Origin: Culex pipiens pallens
Taxonomy: Eukaryota > Arthropoda > Insecta > Diptera > Culicidae
Assembly (NCBI RefSeq): GCF_016801865.2
Contig: NC_068939.1
Coordinates: forward strand, 131,101,116 to 131,165,115
Length of the DNA: 64,000 bases
Direction: 5' to 3'
The notes beneath the pieces are model-generated. The model worked only from the letters and a program-made list of their open reading frames with translations, was not told where the DNA came from and made no database searches. A program made the translations under genes and the position numbers. This document shows positions 23,871 to 35,637 of this stretch, piece after piece. Each line of letters starts with the position of its first letter. The stretch's first letter is position 1.

Positions 23871-24555
23871 AAAAAAAAATACTAACTGTACTTGCGTCAA
23901 ACTGCCCCAAAATTCTAGAGAAACTGACTACGTGCATGTGTTCGTGCCCCGGTTCTATCTCTGCATGTTGAGGGTTGTCCCGTTACATTGTCCATCTGGG
24001 TGGGACGGATGAAGCAAAAAAAAAAAACCTAGTGCGAACAATCGTTCGTCGAGCGACAAAGCATCAGACTTTTTCTCATATATTCATTGAAAGCTGCCCC
24101 CTCCCCGATAGGGGGCGATGACAGGGGCATAAAAAGATACCGCCCTATTGGGACAGGACCACTGAATGAAGAGCGTAGAAAAACTACCCGCTCTTCCATT
24201 GCGATGATTTTGCGCTTGTCCACAATGAATCCAGGGATCTTTTTTTCTCTCGTGAAAAGCAAGAGTCACAACAGCGTGTGTGGGGGAGAAAAATCGGTAC
24301 GAACATATACAGCGCTATAAGACACGCACATCAGAAAAGAACCATCAGACGAGAAACAAACGAATGACGTTAATAATGCTGGGGAAATGAAAATGTTATT
24401 TTTCCGCTGTCCCACCCATCTCACCGCCCGCAACAAGCTGTAGTTGGGAAGTGTGAAGAAAAAGCGTATAGTTTTTCCGCCAACTCTCTTGGCTAAATTT
24501 ATCATTCTTGGTGCTGGTAGGATATCGCCTGTGCGTCATTAAGGGAGGTTGGGAC
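23871..24555. other. Unique island splitting the TGTCTCAA minisatellite
   Basis: This carries none of the minisatellite unit although the same unit flanks it on both sides. It is either an insertion into the array or the point of an older rearrangement. Short overlapping open frames on both strands are not recognised. Confidence 0.45.
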
Positions 24556-26810
24556 AAGTCGGGAAAGTCTCAGTTGTCTCAGCAGTCTGATTTTTTGTCA
24601 ATTGTCTCATCCTTCTCGTTTGACTTATTAGAATCAATTGGCTCAATCCAAAATAGCTCAGTTTTTGTTTTTCTCAAGTGATCGTTATTTTTTAAATGTC
24701 TTAGCTGTCTCATCAAATTGTCCATGTTGTCCCACCTGTCTCAATTATTCCTAAAATGAATTATCTCAATAGTCTGATGTTTACTCAATTATCATAGCTG
24801 TCTCATTAGACTTACTTGAATCGATTGGCTTAATCCATGTTGTCCCACCTGTTCCGATTGCATAAATTGTTTTTAGTGTCCCATCTGTCTCAATTGTCCT
24901 TAAATTGTATAACATTGTATAACAATTGTCTCAACAGTCAGATTATTTTCTCATTTGTCTCAGCTGTCTCATTGGACTTATTTGAATCAATTGGTTCTAC
25001 ATCCATGTAGACCCTTGGTTCGATGGATTAATAAATAAACAAATAAAAAAGTTGTCCCACTAGTCCATATTGTTTGAATCCAAGTTGTCCCAGCTGTCTG
25101 AATTGTTTGTAATTTCTTAGTTGTCTCCAAAGTCCGATGTCTTATTTGAACCATTGAAATCATTTGGCTATTTCAGCTGTCTTAAATCTCACATTTGACT
25201 AACTTGAATCGATTGGCTCAATAAATGTTGTCCCACCAGTTCCCATTATTTAAGCCCCAGTTGTCTCAGCTGTCTCAATTGGTCGTAATTTCTTTGTTGT
25301 CTTCAAGTTGTCCCAGCTGTCTCCTTTGACTAACTTGAGTCAATTGGCCAATACAAGTTGTCCCACCAGTCCCCATTGTTTAACTCCAAGTTGTCCCAGC
25401 TGTCACAATTGAATGATTAGAATTAATTGGTTCAATCCAAAATGACCCAACTGTTCCATTTGTCTCAACTGTCCCTAATTTTACAACTGTCTCAGCTTTT
25501 TCATAAAATTGCCTTTTTGACCCACCTGTTTCAATTGTTTAAATGAATAACGTGTCCCAAAATAATTATCTCAACAAATCGATCAAATCAATTGGCTTAT
25601 TCCAAGTTGTCCCACCAGTCCCGATTGTTTAAATTGTCCTTAGTGACCATCTGTCTCAATTGTCCTTTTAATGTAAAACATGTCCCAATTGAATTATGTC
25701 AACAGTCAGATTATTTTCTCAACCGCAACAGCTGTCTCATTTGACTTACTTGAATCAATTGGCTCAATTGTTTAAATCCAATTTGTCCCAGCTGTCTCAA
25801 TTGTTCGTAATTTATTAATTATCTTCATGTTGTTCCAGCTGTCTCATTTGTTCGTAAATTCTAAGTTGTCTCCAAAGTCCGATGTATTATTTAAACCATT
25901 GAAATCAGTTGGCCAAATCCAGCTGTCTTAACTGTCTCATTTGACTTACTTGAATCAATTGGCTCAATAAATGTTGTCCCACCAGTTTCCATTGTTTCAG
26001 TCCCAGTTATCCCAGCTGTCTCAATTGGTCGTTATTTCTTAATTATCTCCAAGTTGTCCCACCAGCCCTCAATATTTTAATTAAATTTGTCCCAGCTGTC
26101 TCAATTCTTCGTAATAATAATTATCTCCAAGTTGTCCCAGCTGTCTTATCTGTTCGTAATTTCTTAGTTGTCTCCATAGTTTGCCTACTTATTTAATCCA
26201 TTGAAATCATTTTGCTTAACTGTCTCATTTGATTTACTTTTCATAGGATCAATTTAAGTATTCTCAATTATCCTTACTTCATGGATTTTTATCAATCGTC
26301 TCAGCAATATGAACTTTTCTCATGTGTCTCAAACTGTCCCATCTGTCTCAAATATTTTCACGTTAACTCATTTGGTATTTCTGAGTGTCTCAACAGTCGA
26401 TTTAAATGTAAACTGTTTCAACTGTCTCATTAGAAAAATTAGAATCATCGGCTCAATTAAAGTTGCCCAAATTGTCCCACTTTTCTCAACTGTCCCATGT
26501 CTCCCCTAACTGACTTAACTGTTTGATTCTCATTTGCTCAATTTAAATTATTTTCATCAGTCCAAATCGGATCGTATTCTATTGTTTTTTTAACTTTCTT
26601 GATTTTTCTTAACTGTCTCATTAGTTTGAACTTTTCTCGCTTGTCTCAATTTGTCCCATCTGTCTCAACTATGTTTTCACTGCTTCATTTGTTGTTTCTG
26701 AACAGTCTCAACAGTCGATGCTGTCTCATTTGAACAATTTAAATCAATTTACTCAATCTAAGCTGTCCCAATTGTCCCAACTGTCTCACCTGTCCCAAGT
26801 CTCCCGTATA
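24556..26810 (+). repeat. Degenerate TGTCTCAA minisatellite, block 2
   Basis: Built from TTGTCCCAGCTGTCTCAATT-type units. A longer compound unit includes TGACTTACTTGAATCAATTG, GTTGTCCCACCAGT and TCGTAATTTCTTAGTTGTC, recurring irregularly (for example near 24805, 25200, 25320, 25745 and 25945). Words such as CAGCTG are frequent only because they belong to the unit. No gene. Confidence 0.9.
25008..25046 (+). mobile_element. Possible retroposon tail inside the minisatellite
   Basis: CTTGGTTCGATGGATTAATA followed by AATAAACAAATAAAA interrupts the repeat and resembles the 3' end of a LINE or SINE with an A-rich tail. Too short to classify, and no duplication is visible. Confidence 0.3.
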
Positions 26811-27310
26811 CCAAGAAGGGATCTGACCCCACCTCCACCCCACTTTGTCCACCAAGCCAAAAGCAGACGGATTTGGCCGGAAAATGGTCCCACGGGTGGC
26901 GGACGGTGTATGCTCCAAAGACTTGATTTATCCGCCTTAATGGTTTTTCCCTTCACATAAACGTGTGTGTGTGTGTGTGCGGGTGTGTGATTTGTGGTGA
27001 TGTCTTTTGTCTTTGGCTTCATGCTCTTCTTTTGACGTGTGGCGTGTCTGTCTGTTCCGTTCCGTCCAGGATTGTGACGACTTGGTGCAGTGTGTGGGTT
27101 TTGGAAAGATGGTATCGTGTATTGTGTTTCTACACTTTTTTTCGTGCTGCTGTAGTTTTGTTGTTTTTGTTTCGCAAGTCACTTCTGCTCGGTTGATTGT
27201 ACGATAATTCGCCGGTGTCAAGCTAAAAATTAATGTGTTTGACAGAAAAGGGACACGGTCGGTGACCGCTGGGTTGGAAGAAAAGGAACCTTTTTTGACG
27301 TTTGGTTTCT
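26811..27310. other. Unique spacer with a GT-rich tract
   Basis: Mixed-composition sequence between two minisatellites. It includes a GT-rich run at about 26961-26990 (CGTGTGTGTGTGTG, then GCGGGTGTGTG). The overlapping short frames on both strands are not convincing. Confidence 0.45.
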
Positions 27311-30300
27311 ATTTTTAGTTTTGAGCTTCTTTTTTCAGTCTTCAGTTTCTAGTTTTCAGTCTTAAGTTTTTAAACTTCAATTTTCAGTTTTCAAACTTCA
27401 GTTTTCAGTTTCCAAACTTCAGTATTAATTTTCAAACTTCAGTTTTCAGTTTCCAAACTTCAGTTTTCAGTTTCCAATCTTCAGTTTTTAGTTTTCAAAC
27501 TTCTGATTTCAGTTTCCAAATTTCAGTTTTCAGTTTTCAATCTTCAGTTTTCAGTTTCCAAACTTCAGTTTTCAGTTTCCAATCTTCAATTTTTCAGTTT
27601 CCAATCTTCATTTTTCAGTTTACAAACATCAGAATTCGGTTTCCAAACTTCTGTTTTCAGTTTTCAATCTTCAGTTTTCAGTATTCAAACTTCAGTTCTT
27701 AGTTTTCAAACTTCAGATTTCAGTTTTCAAACTTTAGTTTAAAGTTTCCAAACTTCAGTTTTCAGTTTCCAAACTTCAGTTTTCAGTCTTCAAACTTCAG
27801 TTTTCTGTTTCCAAACTTCAGATTTCAGTTTCCAAATTTCAGTTTTCAGTTTTCAATCTTCAGTTTTCAGTTTCCAAACTTCAGTTTTCAGTTTCCAATC
27901 TTCTGTTTTCAGTTTACAAACATCAGAATTCGGTTTTCAATCTTCAGTTTTCAGTTTCCAAACTTCAGTTTTCAGTTTTCAAACTTCAGTTTCCAGTTTT
28001 CAAACTTCAGTTTCCAGTTTTCAAACTTCAGTTTTCAGTTTTAAAACTACAGTTTTCAGTTTTCAAACTTTGTTTTTCTGGTTTCAAACTTCAGTTTTCA
28101 GTTTTCAAACTTTAGTTTTCAGTATTCAAACTTCAGCTTTCTGTTTTCAATCTTCAGTTTCCAGTTACCAATCGTCAGTTTTCAATTTCCAATCTTCAGT
28201 TTTCAGTTTTCAATCTTCAGTTTTCAGTATTCAAACTTCAGTTCTTAGTTTTCAAACTTCAGATTTCAGTTTTCAAACTTTAGTTTAAAGTTTCCAAACT
28301 TCAGTTTTCAGTTTCCAAACTTCAGTTTTCAGTCTTCAAACTTCAGTTTTCTGTTTCCAAACTTCAGATTTCAGTTTCCAAATTTCAGTTTTCAGTTTTC
28401 AATCTTCAGTTTTCAGTTTCCAAACTTCAGTTTTCAGTTTCCAATCTTCTGTTTTCAGTTTACAAACATCAGAATTCGGTTTTCAATCTTCAGTTTTCAG
28501 TTTCCAAACTTCAGTTTTCAGTTTTCAATCTTCAGTTTTCAGTTTCAAAACTTCAGTTTCCAGTTTTCAAACTTCAGTTTCCAGTTTTCAAACTTCAGTT
28601 TTCAGTTTTAAAACTACAGTTTTCAGTTTTCAAACTTTGTTTTTCTGGTTTCAAACTTCAGTTTTCAGTTTTCAAACTTTAGTTTTCAGTATTCAAACTT
28701 CAGCTTTCTGTTTTCAATCTTCAGTTTCCAGTTACCAATCGTCAGTTTTCAATTTCCAATCTTCAGTTTTCAGTTTTTTATCTTCAGTTTTCAGTATTCA
28801 AACTTCAGTTCTTAGTTTTCAAACTTCAGATTTCAGTTTTCAAACTTTAGTTTAAAGTTTCCAAACTTCAGTTTTCAGTTTCCAAACTTCAGTTTTCAGT
28901 CTTCAAACTTCAGTTTTCTGTTTCCAAACTTCAGATTTCAGTTTCCAAATTTCAGTTTTCAGTTTTCAATCTTCAGTTTTCAGTTTCCAAACTTCAGTTT
29001 TCAGTTTCCAATCTTCTGTTTTCAGTTTACAAACATCAGAATTCGGTTTTCAATCTTCAGTTTTCAGTTTCCAAACTTCAGTTTTCAGTTTTCAATCTTC
29101 AGATTTCAGTTTCCAAATTTCAGTTTTCAGTTTTCAAACTTCAGTTTCCAGTTTTCAAACTTCAGTTTTCAGTTTTAAAACTACAGTTTTCAGTTTTCAA
29201 ACTTTGTTTTTCTGGTTTCAAACTTCAGTTTTCAGTTTTCAAACTTTAGTTTTCAGTATTCAAACTTCAGCTTTCTGTTTTCAATCTTCAGTTTCCAGTT
29301 ACCAATCGTCAGTTTTCAATTTCCAATCTTCAGTTTTCAGTTTTCAATCTTCAGTTTTCAGTATTCAAACTTCAGTTCTTAGTTTTCAAACTTCAGATTT
29401 CAGTTTTCAAACTTTAGTTTAAAGTTTTCAAACTTCAGTTTTCAGTTTCCAAACTTCAGTTTTCAGTTTCCAATCTTCAATTTTTCAGTTTCCAATCTTC
29501 ATTTTTCAGTTTACAAACATCAGAATTCGGTTTCCAAACTTCAGTTTTCAGTTTTCATTTTTCAATCTTCAGTTTTCAGTTTTCAAACTTCAGTTTCCAG
29601 TTTTCAAACTTCAGTTTCCAGTTTTCAAACTTCAGTTTTCAGTTTTAAAACTACAGTTTTCAGTTTTCAAACTTTGTTTTTCTGGTTTCAAACTTCAGTT
29701 TTCAGTTTTCAAACTTTAGTTTTCAGTATTCAAACTTCAGCTTTCTGTTTTCAATCTTCAGTTTCCAGTTACCAATCGTCAGTTTTCAATTTCCAATCTT
29801 CAGTTTTCAGTTTTCAATCTTCAGTTTTCAGTATTCAAACTTCAGTTCTTAGTTTTCAAACTTCAGATTTCAGTTTTCAAACTTTAGTTTAAAGTTTCCA
29901 AACTTCAGTTTTCAGTTTCCAAACTTCAGTTTTCAGTCTTCAAACTTCAGTTTTCTGTTTCCAAACTTCAGATTTCAGTTTCCAAATTTCAGTTTTCAGT
30001 TTCCAAACTTCAGATTTCAGTTTCCAAATTTCAGTTTTCAGTTTTCAATCTTCAGTTTTCAGTTTCCAAACTTCAGTTTTCAGTTTCCAATCTTCTGTTT
30101 TCAATTTACAAACATCAGAATTCGGTTTTCAATCTTCAGTTTTCAGTTTCCAAACTTCAGTTTTCAGTTTTCAATCTTCAGTTTTCAGTTTCAAAACTTC
30201 AGTTTCCAGTTTTCAAACTTCAGTTTCCAGTTTTCAAACTTCAGTTTTAAGTTTTCAAACTACAGTTTTCAGTTTCAAACTTTGTTTTTTCTGGTTTCAA

Positions 30301-31135
30301 ACATCAGTTTTCAGTTTTCAAACTTTTGTTTTCAGTATTCAAACTTCAGTTTTCTGTTTTCAAACTTCAGTTTTCTGTTTCCAAACTTCAGATTTCAGTT
30401 TCCAAATTTCAGTTTTCAGTTTTCAATCTTCAGTTTTCAGTTTCCAATCTTCTGTTTTCAGTTTACAAACATCAGAATTCGGTTTCCAATCTTCAGTTTT
30501 CAGTTTCCAAATTCCAGTTTTCAGTTTTCAAACTTCTGTTTTCTGTTTCCAAACTTCAGATTTCAGTTTCCAAATTTCAGTTTTCAGTTTGCAATCTTCA
30601 GTTTTCAGTTTCCAAACTTCTGTTTTCAGTTTCCAATCTTCAGTTTTCAGTTTACAAACATCAGAATTCGGTTTCCAAACTTCAGTTTTCAGTTTTCAGT
30701 TTTCAAACTTTTGTTTTCAGTTTTCAAACTTCAGTTTCCAGTTTTCAAACTTCACTTTCCAGTTTTCAAACTTCAGTTTCCAGTTTTCAAACTACAGTTT
30801 TCAGTTTTCAAACTTTGTTTTTCTGGTTTCAAACTTCAGTTTTCAGTTTTCAAACTTTTGTTTTCAGTCTTCAAACTTCAGTTTTCTGTTTTCAATCTTC
30901 AGTTTTCAGTTTTCAACCTTCAGTTTCCAATCTTCAGTTTTCATTTTCCAAACTTCAGTTTTCTGTTTTCAATCTTCAGTTTTCAGTTTTCAATCTTCAG
31001 TTTTCAGTTTTCAAACTTCAGTTTCTGTTTTCAAACTTCAGATTTCAGTTCCCAAACTTCGGTTTTCAGTTTTCTAACTTCAGTTTTCAGTTTTCAAACT
31101 TCAACTTTCATTTTTCAAACTTCAGTTTTCAGTTG
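27311..31135 (+). repeat. 21-bp minisatellite with a higher-order repeat of about 567 bp
   Basis: Unit CAGTTTTCAGTTTTCAAACTT (21 bp) with many one- to two-base variants, about 180 copies. A higher-order unit is marked by TAGTTTAAAGTTT at about 27735, 28281, 28848, 29415 and 29885. The spacings are 546, 567, 567 and 470 bp, and the first three are whole multiples of 21. The same 72-codon frame therefore recurs at 28070, 28637, 29204 and 29674. These frames (FSFQTSV heptads) are repeat products with no expected function. Confidence 0.93.
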
Positions 31136-31186
31136 TTAGGTTCCGGTCTGCCCTCATATGAATATTTGCAATTTTGCTGCTCGTCA

Positions 31187-33846
31187 ACTATTACACAGCG
31201 TAACAAAATATTTTTTTTATTTTTTGGCAGCACGAAAAAAAATGCTCCTCTAGGGATCGGCTTCCCGAACAAAATGCAACCTGGCGCATATTTTTATTGT
31301 TATCCTAACTCGAGATATTCAATGCAGAAGTTTTGCATATGAATCACCCCCCGTCGGAAAATATTTTTTATTTTGTTTTCTCTGTAACTTCTGATCAATT
31401 AGGTCTTTTTGGACGCTTCCGGTGTCATTCGACGGTAAATTGTTAGAAAAACTCAAGATTTGGTCCCATTGGCCGGTTCCCGTAACCGGTTCCGGAGGAA
31501 ATCCGGAATATTGGCCAAAACTGTGCAAAAACTTCAAAATTTTGAAGTTTTTTGCTCTTAATGCGAAGTGAACGCACTATAGCATGAAACAATCCATACA
31601 AACTAAAAAAATGTTGGTCCCAGCATGTTTGAAGGTGTTTAATTGAAAAGGTGGCCATTGAGAACCGGTTCCGGTGAATCCGGATCCGGAAACTCCGGAA
31701 AAAATTAAGCAATATTTTCACAATTCCAATGTGTCAGACAGATATAAATAAAAGTGTTGTTGAAGTATTCTTTGCTACTTCATATTCATATTACCACACA
31801 AACATGGCCAAGTGGCCAACGGGAACCTGCTCTGAATGTTCCGGATCAGGGAACCTGTGGAATTTTTTTTTTTTTATTAATTTTATGAAGCAGTTTTTAT
31901 TAAGACATTTTCAATGTATCTGGAAAAAATCTGAATTGATTCAAAATCAAAATCAGAAATGTGGCCAAGTGGCCAACGGTAACCTGTTCTGAATGTTCCG
32001 GATCATGGAACCAAAGGACACTTGACATTTTTTTAATTTTAATGGCAGTTTTTTATTAAGAAATTTTCTAGGTTTCTGGAAAAAATATGAATTAATCCGA
32101 AATCAGAATCAGCAATGTGGCCAAGTGGCCAACGGGAACCCGTTCTGAATATTCCGGATGAGGGAACCAGTGGTCACTTGAAATGGGTATTAATTTAAAA
32201 TAGCATAATTTAATTAGGAAATTTTCTAGTTTTCTAGAAAAATCAGAATTAATTAAAATCAGAATCAGAAATATGGCCAGGTAACCAACAGGAACCCGTT
32301 TTAAATGTTCTGGATTAGGGAACCAGTGAACATTTGAAGTTTTTATCAAGTTTTCAAATAACATATTTAGATTAATGAAATTTAAAAATTCCTGTAAAAA
32401 TTAAGAACATATTCGATATCAGAATTAGAAATATTGCCAAGTGGCCTACGGGAACTCGTTCTGAATGTTTCGGATCATGTTACCAGAGGAAACTTGAATT
32501 TTTAATTAATTTTAAAAACTTGACTTTTTTTTGTTTATTTTATAAAGCATATTTTCATTAAGAAATTTTTTACATTTCTAGAAAAATCTAAATTTATTTG
32601 AAATCAGCATTCGAAATGTTTCCAAATGGCCAACGGGAACCCGTTCTGAATGTTCCGGATCAGGGAACCAGTGGTCACTTGAAATGTTTATTAATTTAGA
32701 AAAAAACATATGTATATTAAGAAATTTTCTAGTTTTCTAGAAAAATCAGAATTAATTCAAAATCAGAATCAGAAATGTGGCCAGGTGACAAACAGGAACC
32801 CGTTTTAATTGATCCGGATTAGGGAACAAGTGAATATTTGAAATTTTTATCAAGTTTTCAAAAACATATTTTGATTAATGAAATTTTAAAATTCCTGTAA
32901 AAATTCAGAATTTATTTAAAATCAGAATTAAAATCAAAATATGTTGCTAAGTGGTCAACTGGAACCCGTTCAGACTGATCCGGATCAGGGAACCAGAAGA
33001 CACTTGAATTTTTTTATTAATATTAATAAAGCATATTTTAATAAATGACATTCAAAAATTCCACTTAAAATCTTAAAATTTTAAAATTCCTTTAAAAATT
33101 CAGAACATATTTGAAATCAGAATTAGGCAAGTGGCCGACGGAATCCGTTCTGAATGATTTGGATCAGGGAACCAGAGGACACTTGAATATTTTGTTATTA
33201 ACTTTAAAAATGCAAATTTTAATTAATGAAATTTTTAAATTCCTGAAAAATTTAGAATATATTTAAAATTATACATAAAAATGTTGCCAAGTGGCCAACT
33301 GTTCCGGATCAGGGAACCAGTGTTCACCTGACTTTTTTTTTTTATAAAGCATATTCATTTTTTTTCAATTCAATTCATTTTATTTACCGAAATAACAATT
33401 TTACAACTTGTGTGAATGGCTGGTCCATAGAGATTTGGTGTTCCTTGCACCTATTTCCTTTTCATTAACCGCTTGGTAACAGAAGGTTCTTCAAATGCAA
33501 TTAAACAAAAACTAGGGAAAATTTGGCCAAAAAACCTAGTGAGATCGAAACGTAAAGCATATTCTAATTATAAAATTTTCTAGATTTCTAGAAAAATCTA
33601 AATTTATTTGAAATCAGAATTGAAAATGTTGTCAAGTGGCCAACGAGAACCTGTTCTGACTAGTCACAATTTTAATTAATTTAAAAAAAAATATATTTAT
33701 TTTACTGATTTTTTTTTTAAGTTTTGTAAAAAATCACAGTTTATTTAAAATCAGATTTAGAAATATTGCCAAGTGGCCAATGGAAACCCATTCTGAATGT
33801 TCCGGTTCAGGGAACCAGTGGTTACTTGAAATGTTTATTTATTTAA
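31187..33846 (+). repeat. Left arm of a giant inverted repeat
   Basis: The sequence is the near-exact reverse complement of 41584-44779. Matching points include ACACAGCGTAAC (31192) with 44774, and CGGTAAATAAAATG on the other strand (33389) with 42041. The shift from a constant coordinate sum is explained by an insertion of about 565 bp in the right arm. By eye the arms differ at only a few percent of positions. The outer 600 bp is unique-looking (GGTTCCGGAGGAAATCCGG near 31488). The inner part is the 160-bp satellite. Confidence 0.93.
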
Positions 33847-35045
33847 AAAAAAAAGCTTATTTTAATAAGGAAATTTTCTAGTTTTCTATAAAAATCTGCA
33901 TCTATTCAAAATCAGAATCAGAAATGTGGCCAGGTGACCAACAGGAACCCGCTTTAAATAATCCGGATTAGGGAATCAAGTTTTCAAAAACATATTTTGG
34001 TTAATGAAATTTTAAAATTCCTGTAAAAATTCAGAATTTATTTAAAATCAGAATTAAAATCAAAATATGTTGCTAAGTGGTCAACTGGAACCCGTTCAGA
34101 CTGATCCGGATCAGGGAACCAGAAGACACTTGAATTTTTTTATTAATATTAATAAAGCATATTTTAATAAATGACATTCAAAAATTCCACTTAAAATCTT
34201 AAAATTTTAAAATTCCTTTAAAAATTCAGAACATATTTGAAATCAGAATTAGGCAAGTGGCCGACGGAATCCGTTCTGAATGATTTGGATCAGGGAACCA
34301 GAGGACACTTGAATATTTTGTTATTAACTTTAAAAATGCAAATTTTAATTAATGAAATTTTTAAATTCCTGAAAAATTTAGAATATATTTAAAATTATAC
34401 ATAAAAATGTTGCCAAGTGGCCAACTGTTTCGGATCAGGAAACCAGTGTTCACTTGACTTTTTTTTTATAAAGCATATTCTAATTATAAAATTTTCTAGA
34501 TTTCTAGAAAAATCTAATTTTATTTGAAATAAGAATTTAAAATGTTGTCAAGCGGCCAACTAGAACCTGTTCTGACTAGTCACAATTTTAATTAATTTAA
34601 AAAAAAATATATTTACTTTACTGATTTTTTTTTTCAAATTTTTGGACAGTTAATTTGAAATCAGAATTAAAAATATTTCCAAGTAGAAAACGGGAACCCG
34701 TTCTGAATGTTCCGGATCAGGGAACCAGTGGTCACTTAAAGTGTTTATTGATTTAAAAAAAGCATATTTTAATTAAGAAATTTTCAAGTTTTTTAGAAAA
34801 ATCAGAATTAATTCAAAATCAGAATCAGAAATGTGGCCAGGTGACCAACAGGAACCCGCTTTAAATAATACGGATTAGGGAACCAGTGAATATTTGAAAT
34901 TTTTATCATGTTTTCAAAAACATATTTTAATAAATGAAATTTTAAAATTCCTGTAAAAATTCAGAATTTACTTGAAATTAGAATTAGATGTTGCCAAGTG
35001 GCCAACGGGAATCCGTTCTGACTGTTCCGGATGAAGAAACCAGTG
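31787..35045 (+). repeat. Degenerate satellite of about 160 bp (left block)
   Basis: Units of about 155-180 bp. Each has GTGGCCAACGGGAACCCG, TTCTGAATGTTCCGGATCAG, GGAACCAGTGG, then an AT-rich part with AGCATATTTT and CTAGAAAAATCAGAATT. Landmarks fall near 31806, 31964, 32118, 32277, 32435, 32620 and 32779. A segment of about 1.13 kb is duplicated in tandem: 32886-33350 and 34018-34490 are nearly identical. No coding content. Confidence 0.88.
33357..33552 (-). mobile_element. SINE-like retroposon with 11-12-bp target-site duplication
   Basis: Read on the minus strand, this 196-bp element starts CGTTTCGATCTCACTAGG and ends GGTAAATAAAATGAATTG with an A-rich tail. TAAAGCATATTC flanks it at 33345-33356 and 33553-33564. 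The sister tandem copy holds the unfilled site at 34470-34480, proving insertion. No tRNA-like boxes are seen, so it could be a truncated LINE end rather than a true SINE. Its mirror copy is at 41878-42073. Confidence 0.85.
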
Positions 35046-35637
35046 GACATGCAGGGTTGCTACGGGAAAGTCGAAAGAAAATCCACGCCAAATCCGCGCT
35101 GACCGAAACCTCAATCCGCGCGAAATTCACGCTACATAAAAAAAATCGCGACAAACATTCAAGAAACATTATTTCCAAAGAAAAAACTAATACAGAAAGT
35201 ATTTGATAAAAAAATGAATCTCGTTTTATGTTTAAAGGAATGATAGCAAAAAATCATTTTAAAAAATACCTAAAGAGACGTCATAAAAAGTGTCACCAGA
35301 AACATCTTTTTTCAGAAGATGTACAATACAATAATTAACAATAATTTTGACCAATATAAACGAAATAGAAAATTATAAACCAATATAAACAAAATTTAAA
35401 AATCTACTAAATGAAATTTAACTTCATAAATATAAGCTAAAAAAACCAAAATCTAAAATTTGAATATGATTAAATTTAAGATTTCGAAATTCTAAAAATT
35501 CAAAATCTATGAATTTTAATACAGATTGTATTCCATATTCCACACTCAATTTCGAATAATTCCGAAACAAATTGCATTTCGAATATTTAAATATTTTCTT
35601 CCAAAAATGAAAGATTTTAGGATTTTAAGAATGTGAG
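35046..35637. other. AT-rich flank of the 8-mer array
   Basis: The first 100 bp (GGAAAGTCGAAAG...TCCGCGCGAAATTC) is GC-richer and unlike the satellite. The rest becomes AT-rich and drifts into AAGAAT-like words (GATTTTAAGAATGTGAGAAT near 35615) before the array proper. Confidence 0.45.

Noticed and set aside
24556..26810. Cluster of CAGCTG E-boxes as an enhancer
   Set aside because: The hexamer is part of the minisatellite unit, so its density is explained by repetition.
30282..31342. Frames of 285 and 338 codons with FSFQTSV heptads
   Set aside because: The 21-bp minisatellite unit equals seven codons, so all three frames give heptad peptides. No signal of a real repeat protein.
31319..31721. 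Pair of frames repeated identically at 44245-44647
   Set aside because: Identical because the DNA is an inverted duplication; the two overlapping frames cannot both be coding and neither is recognised.
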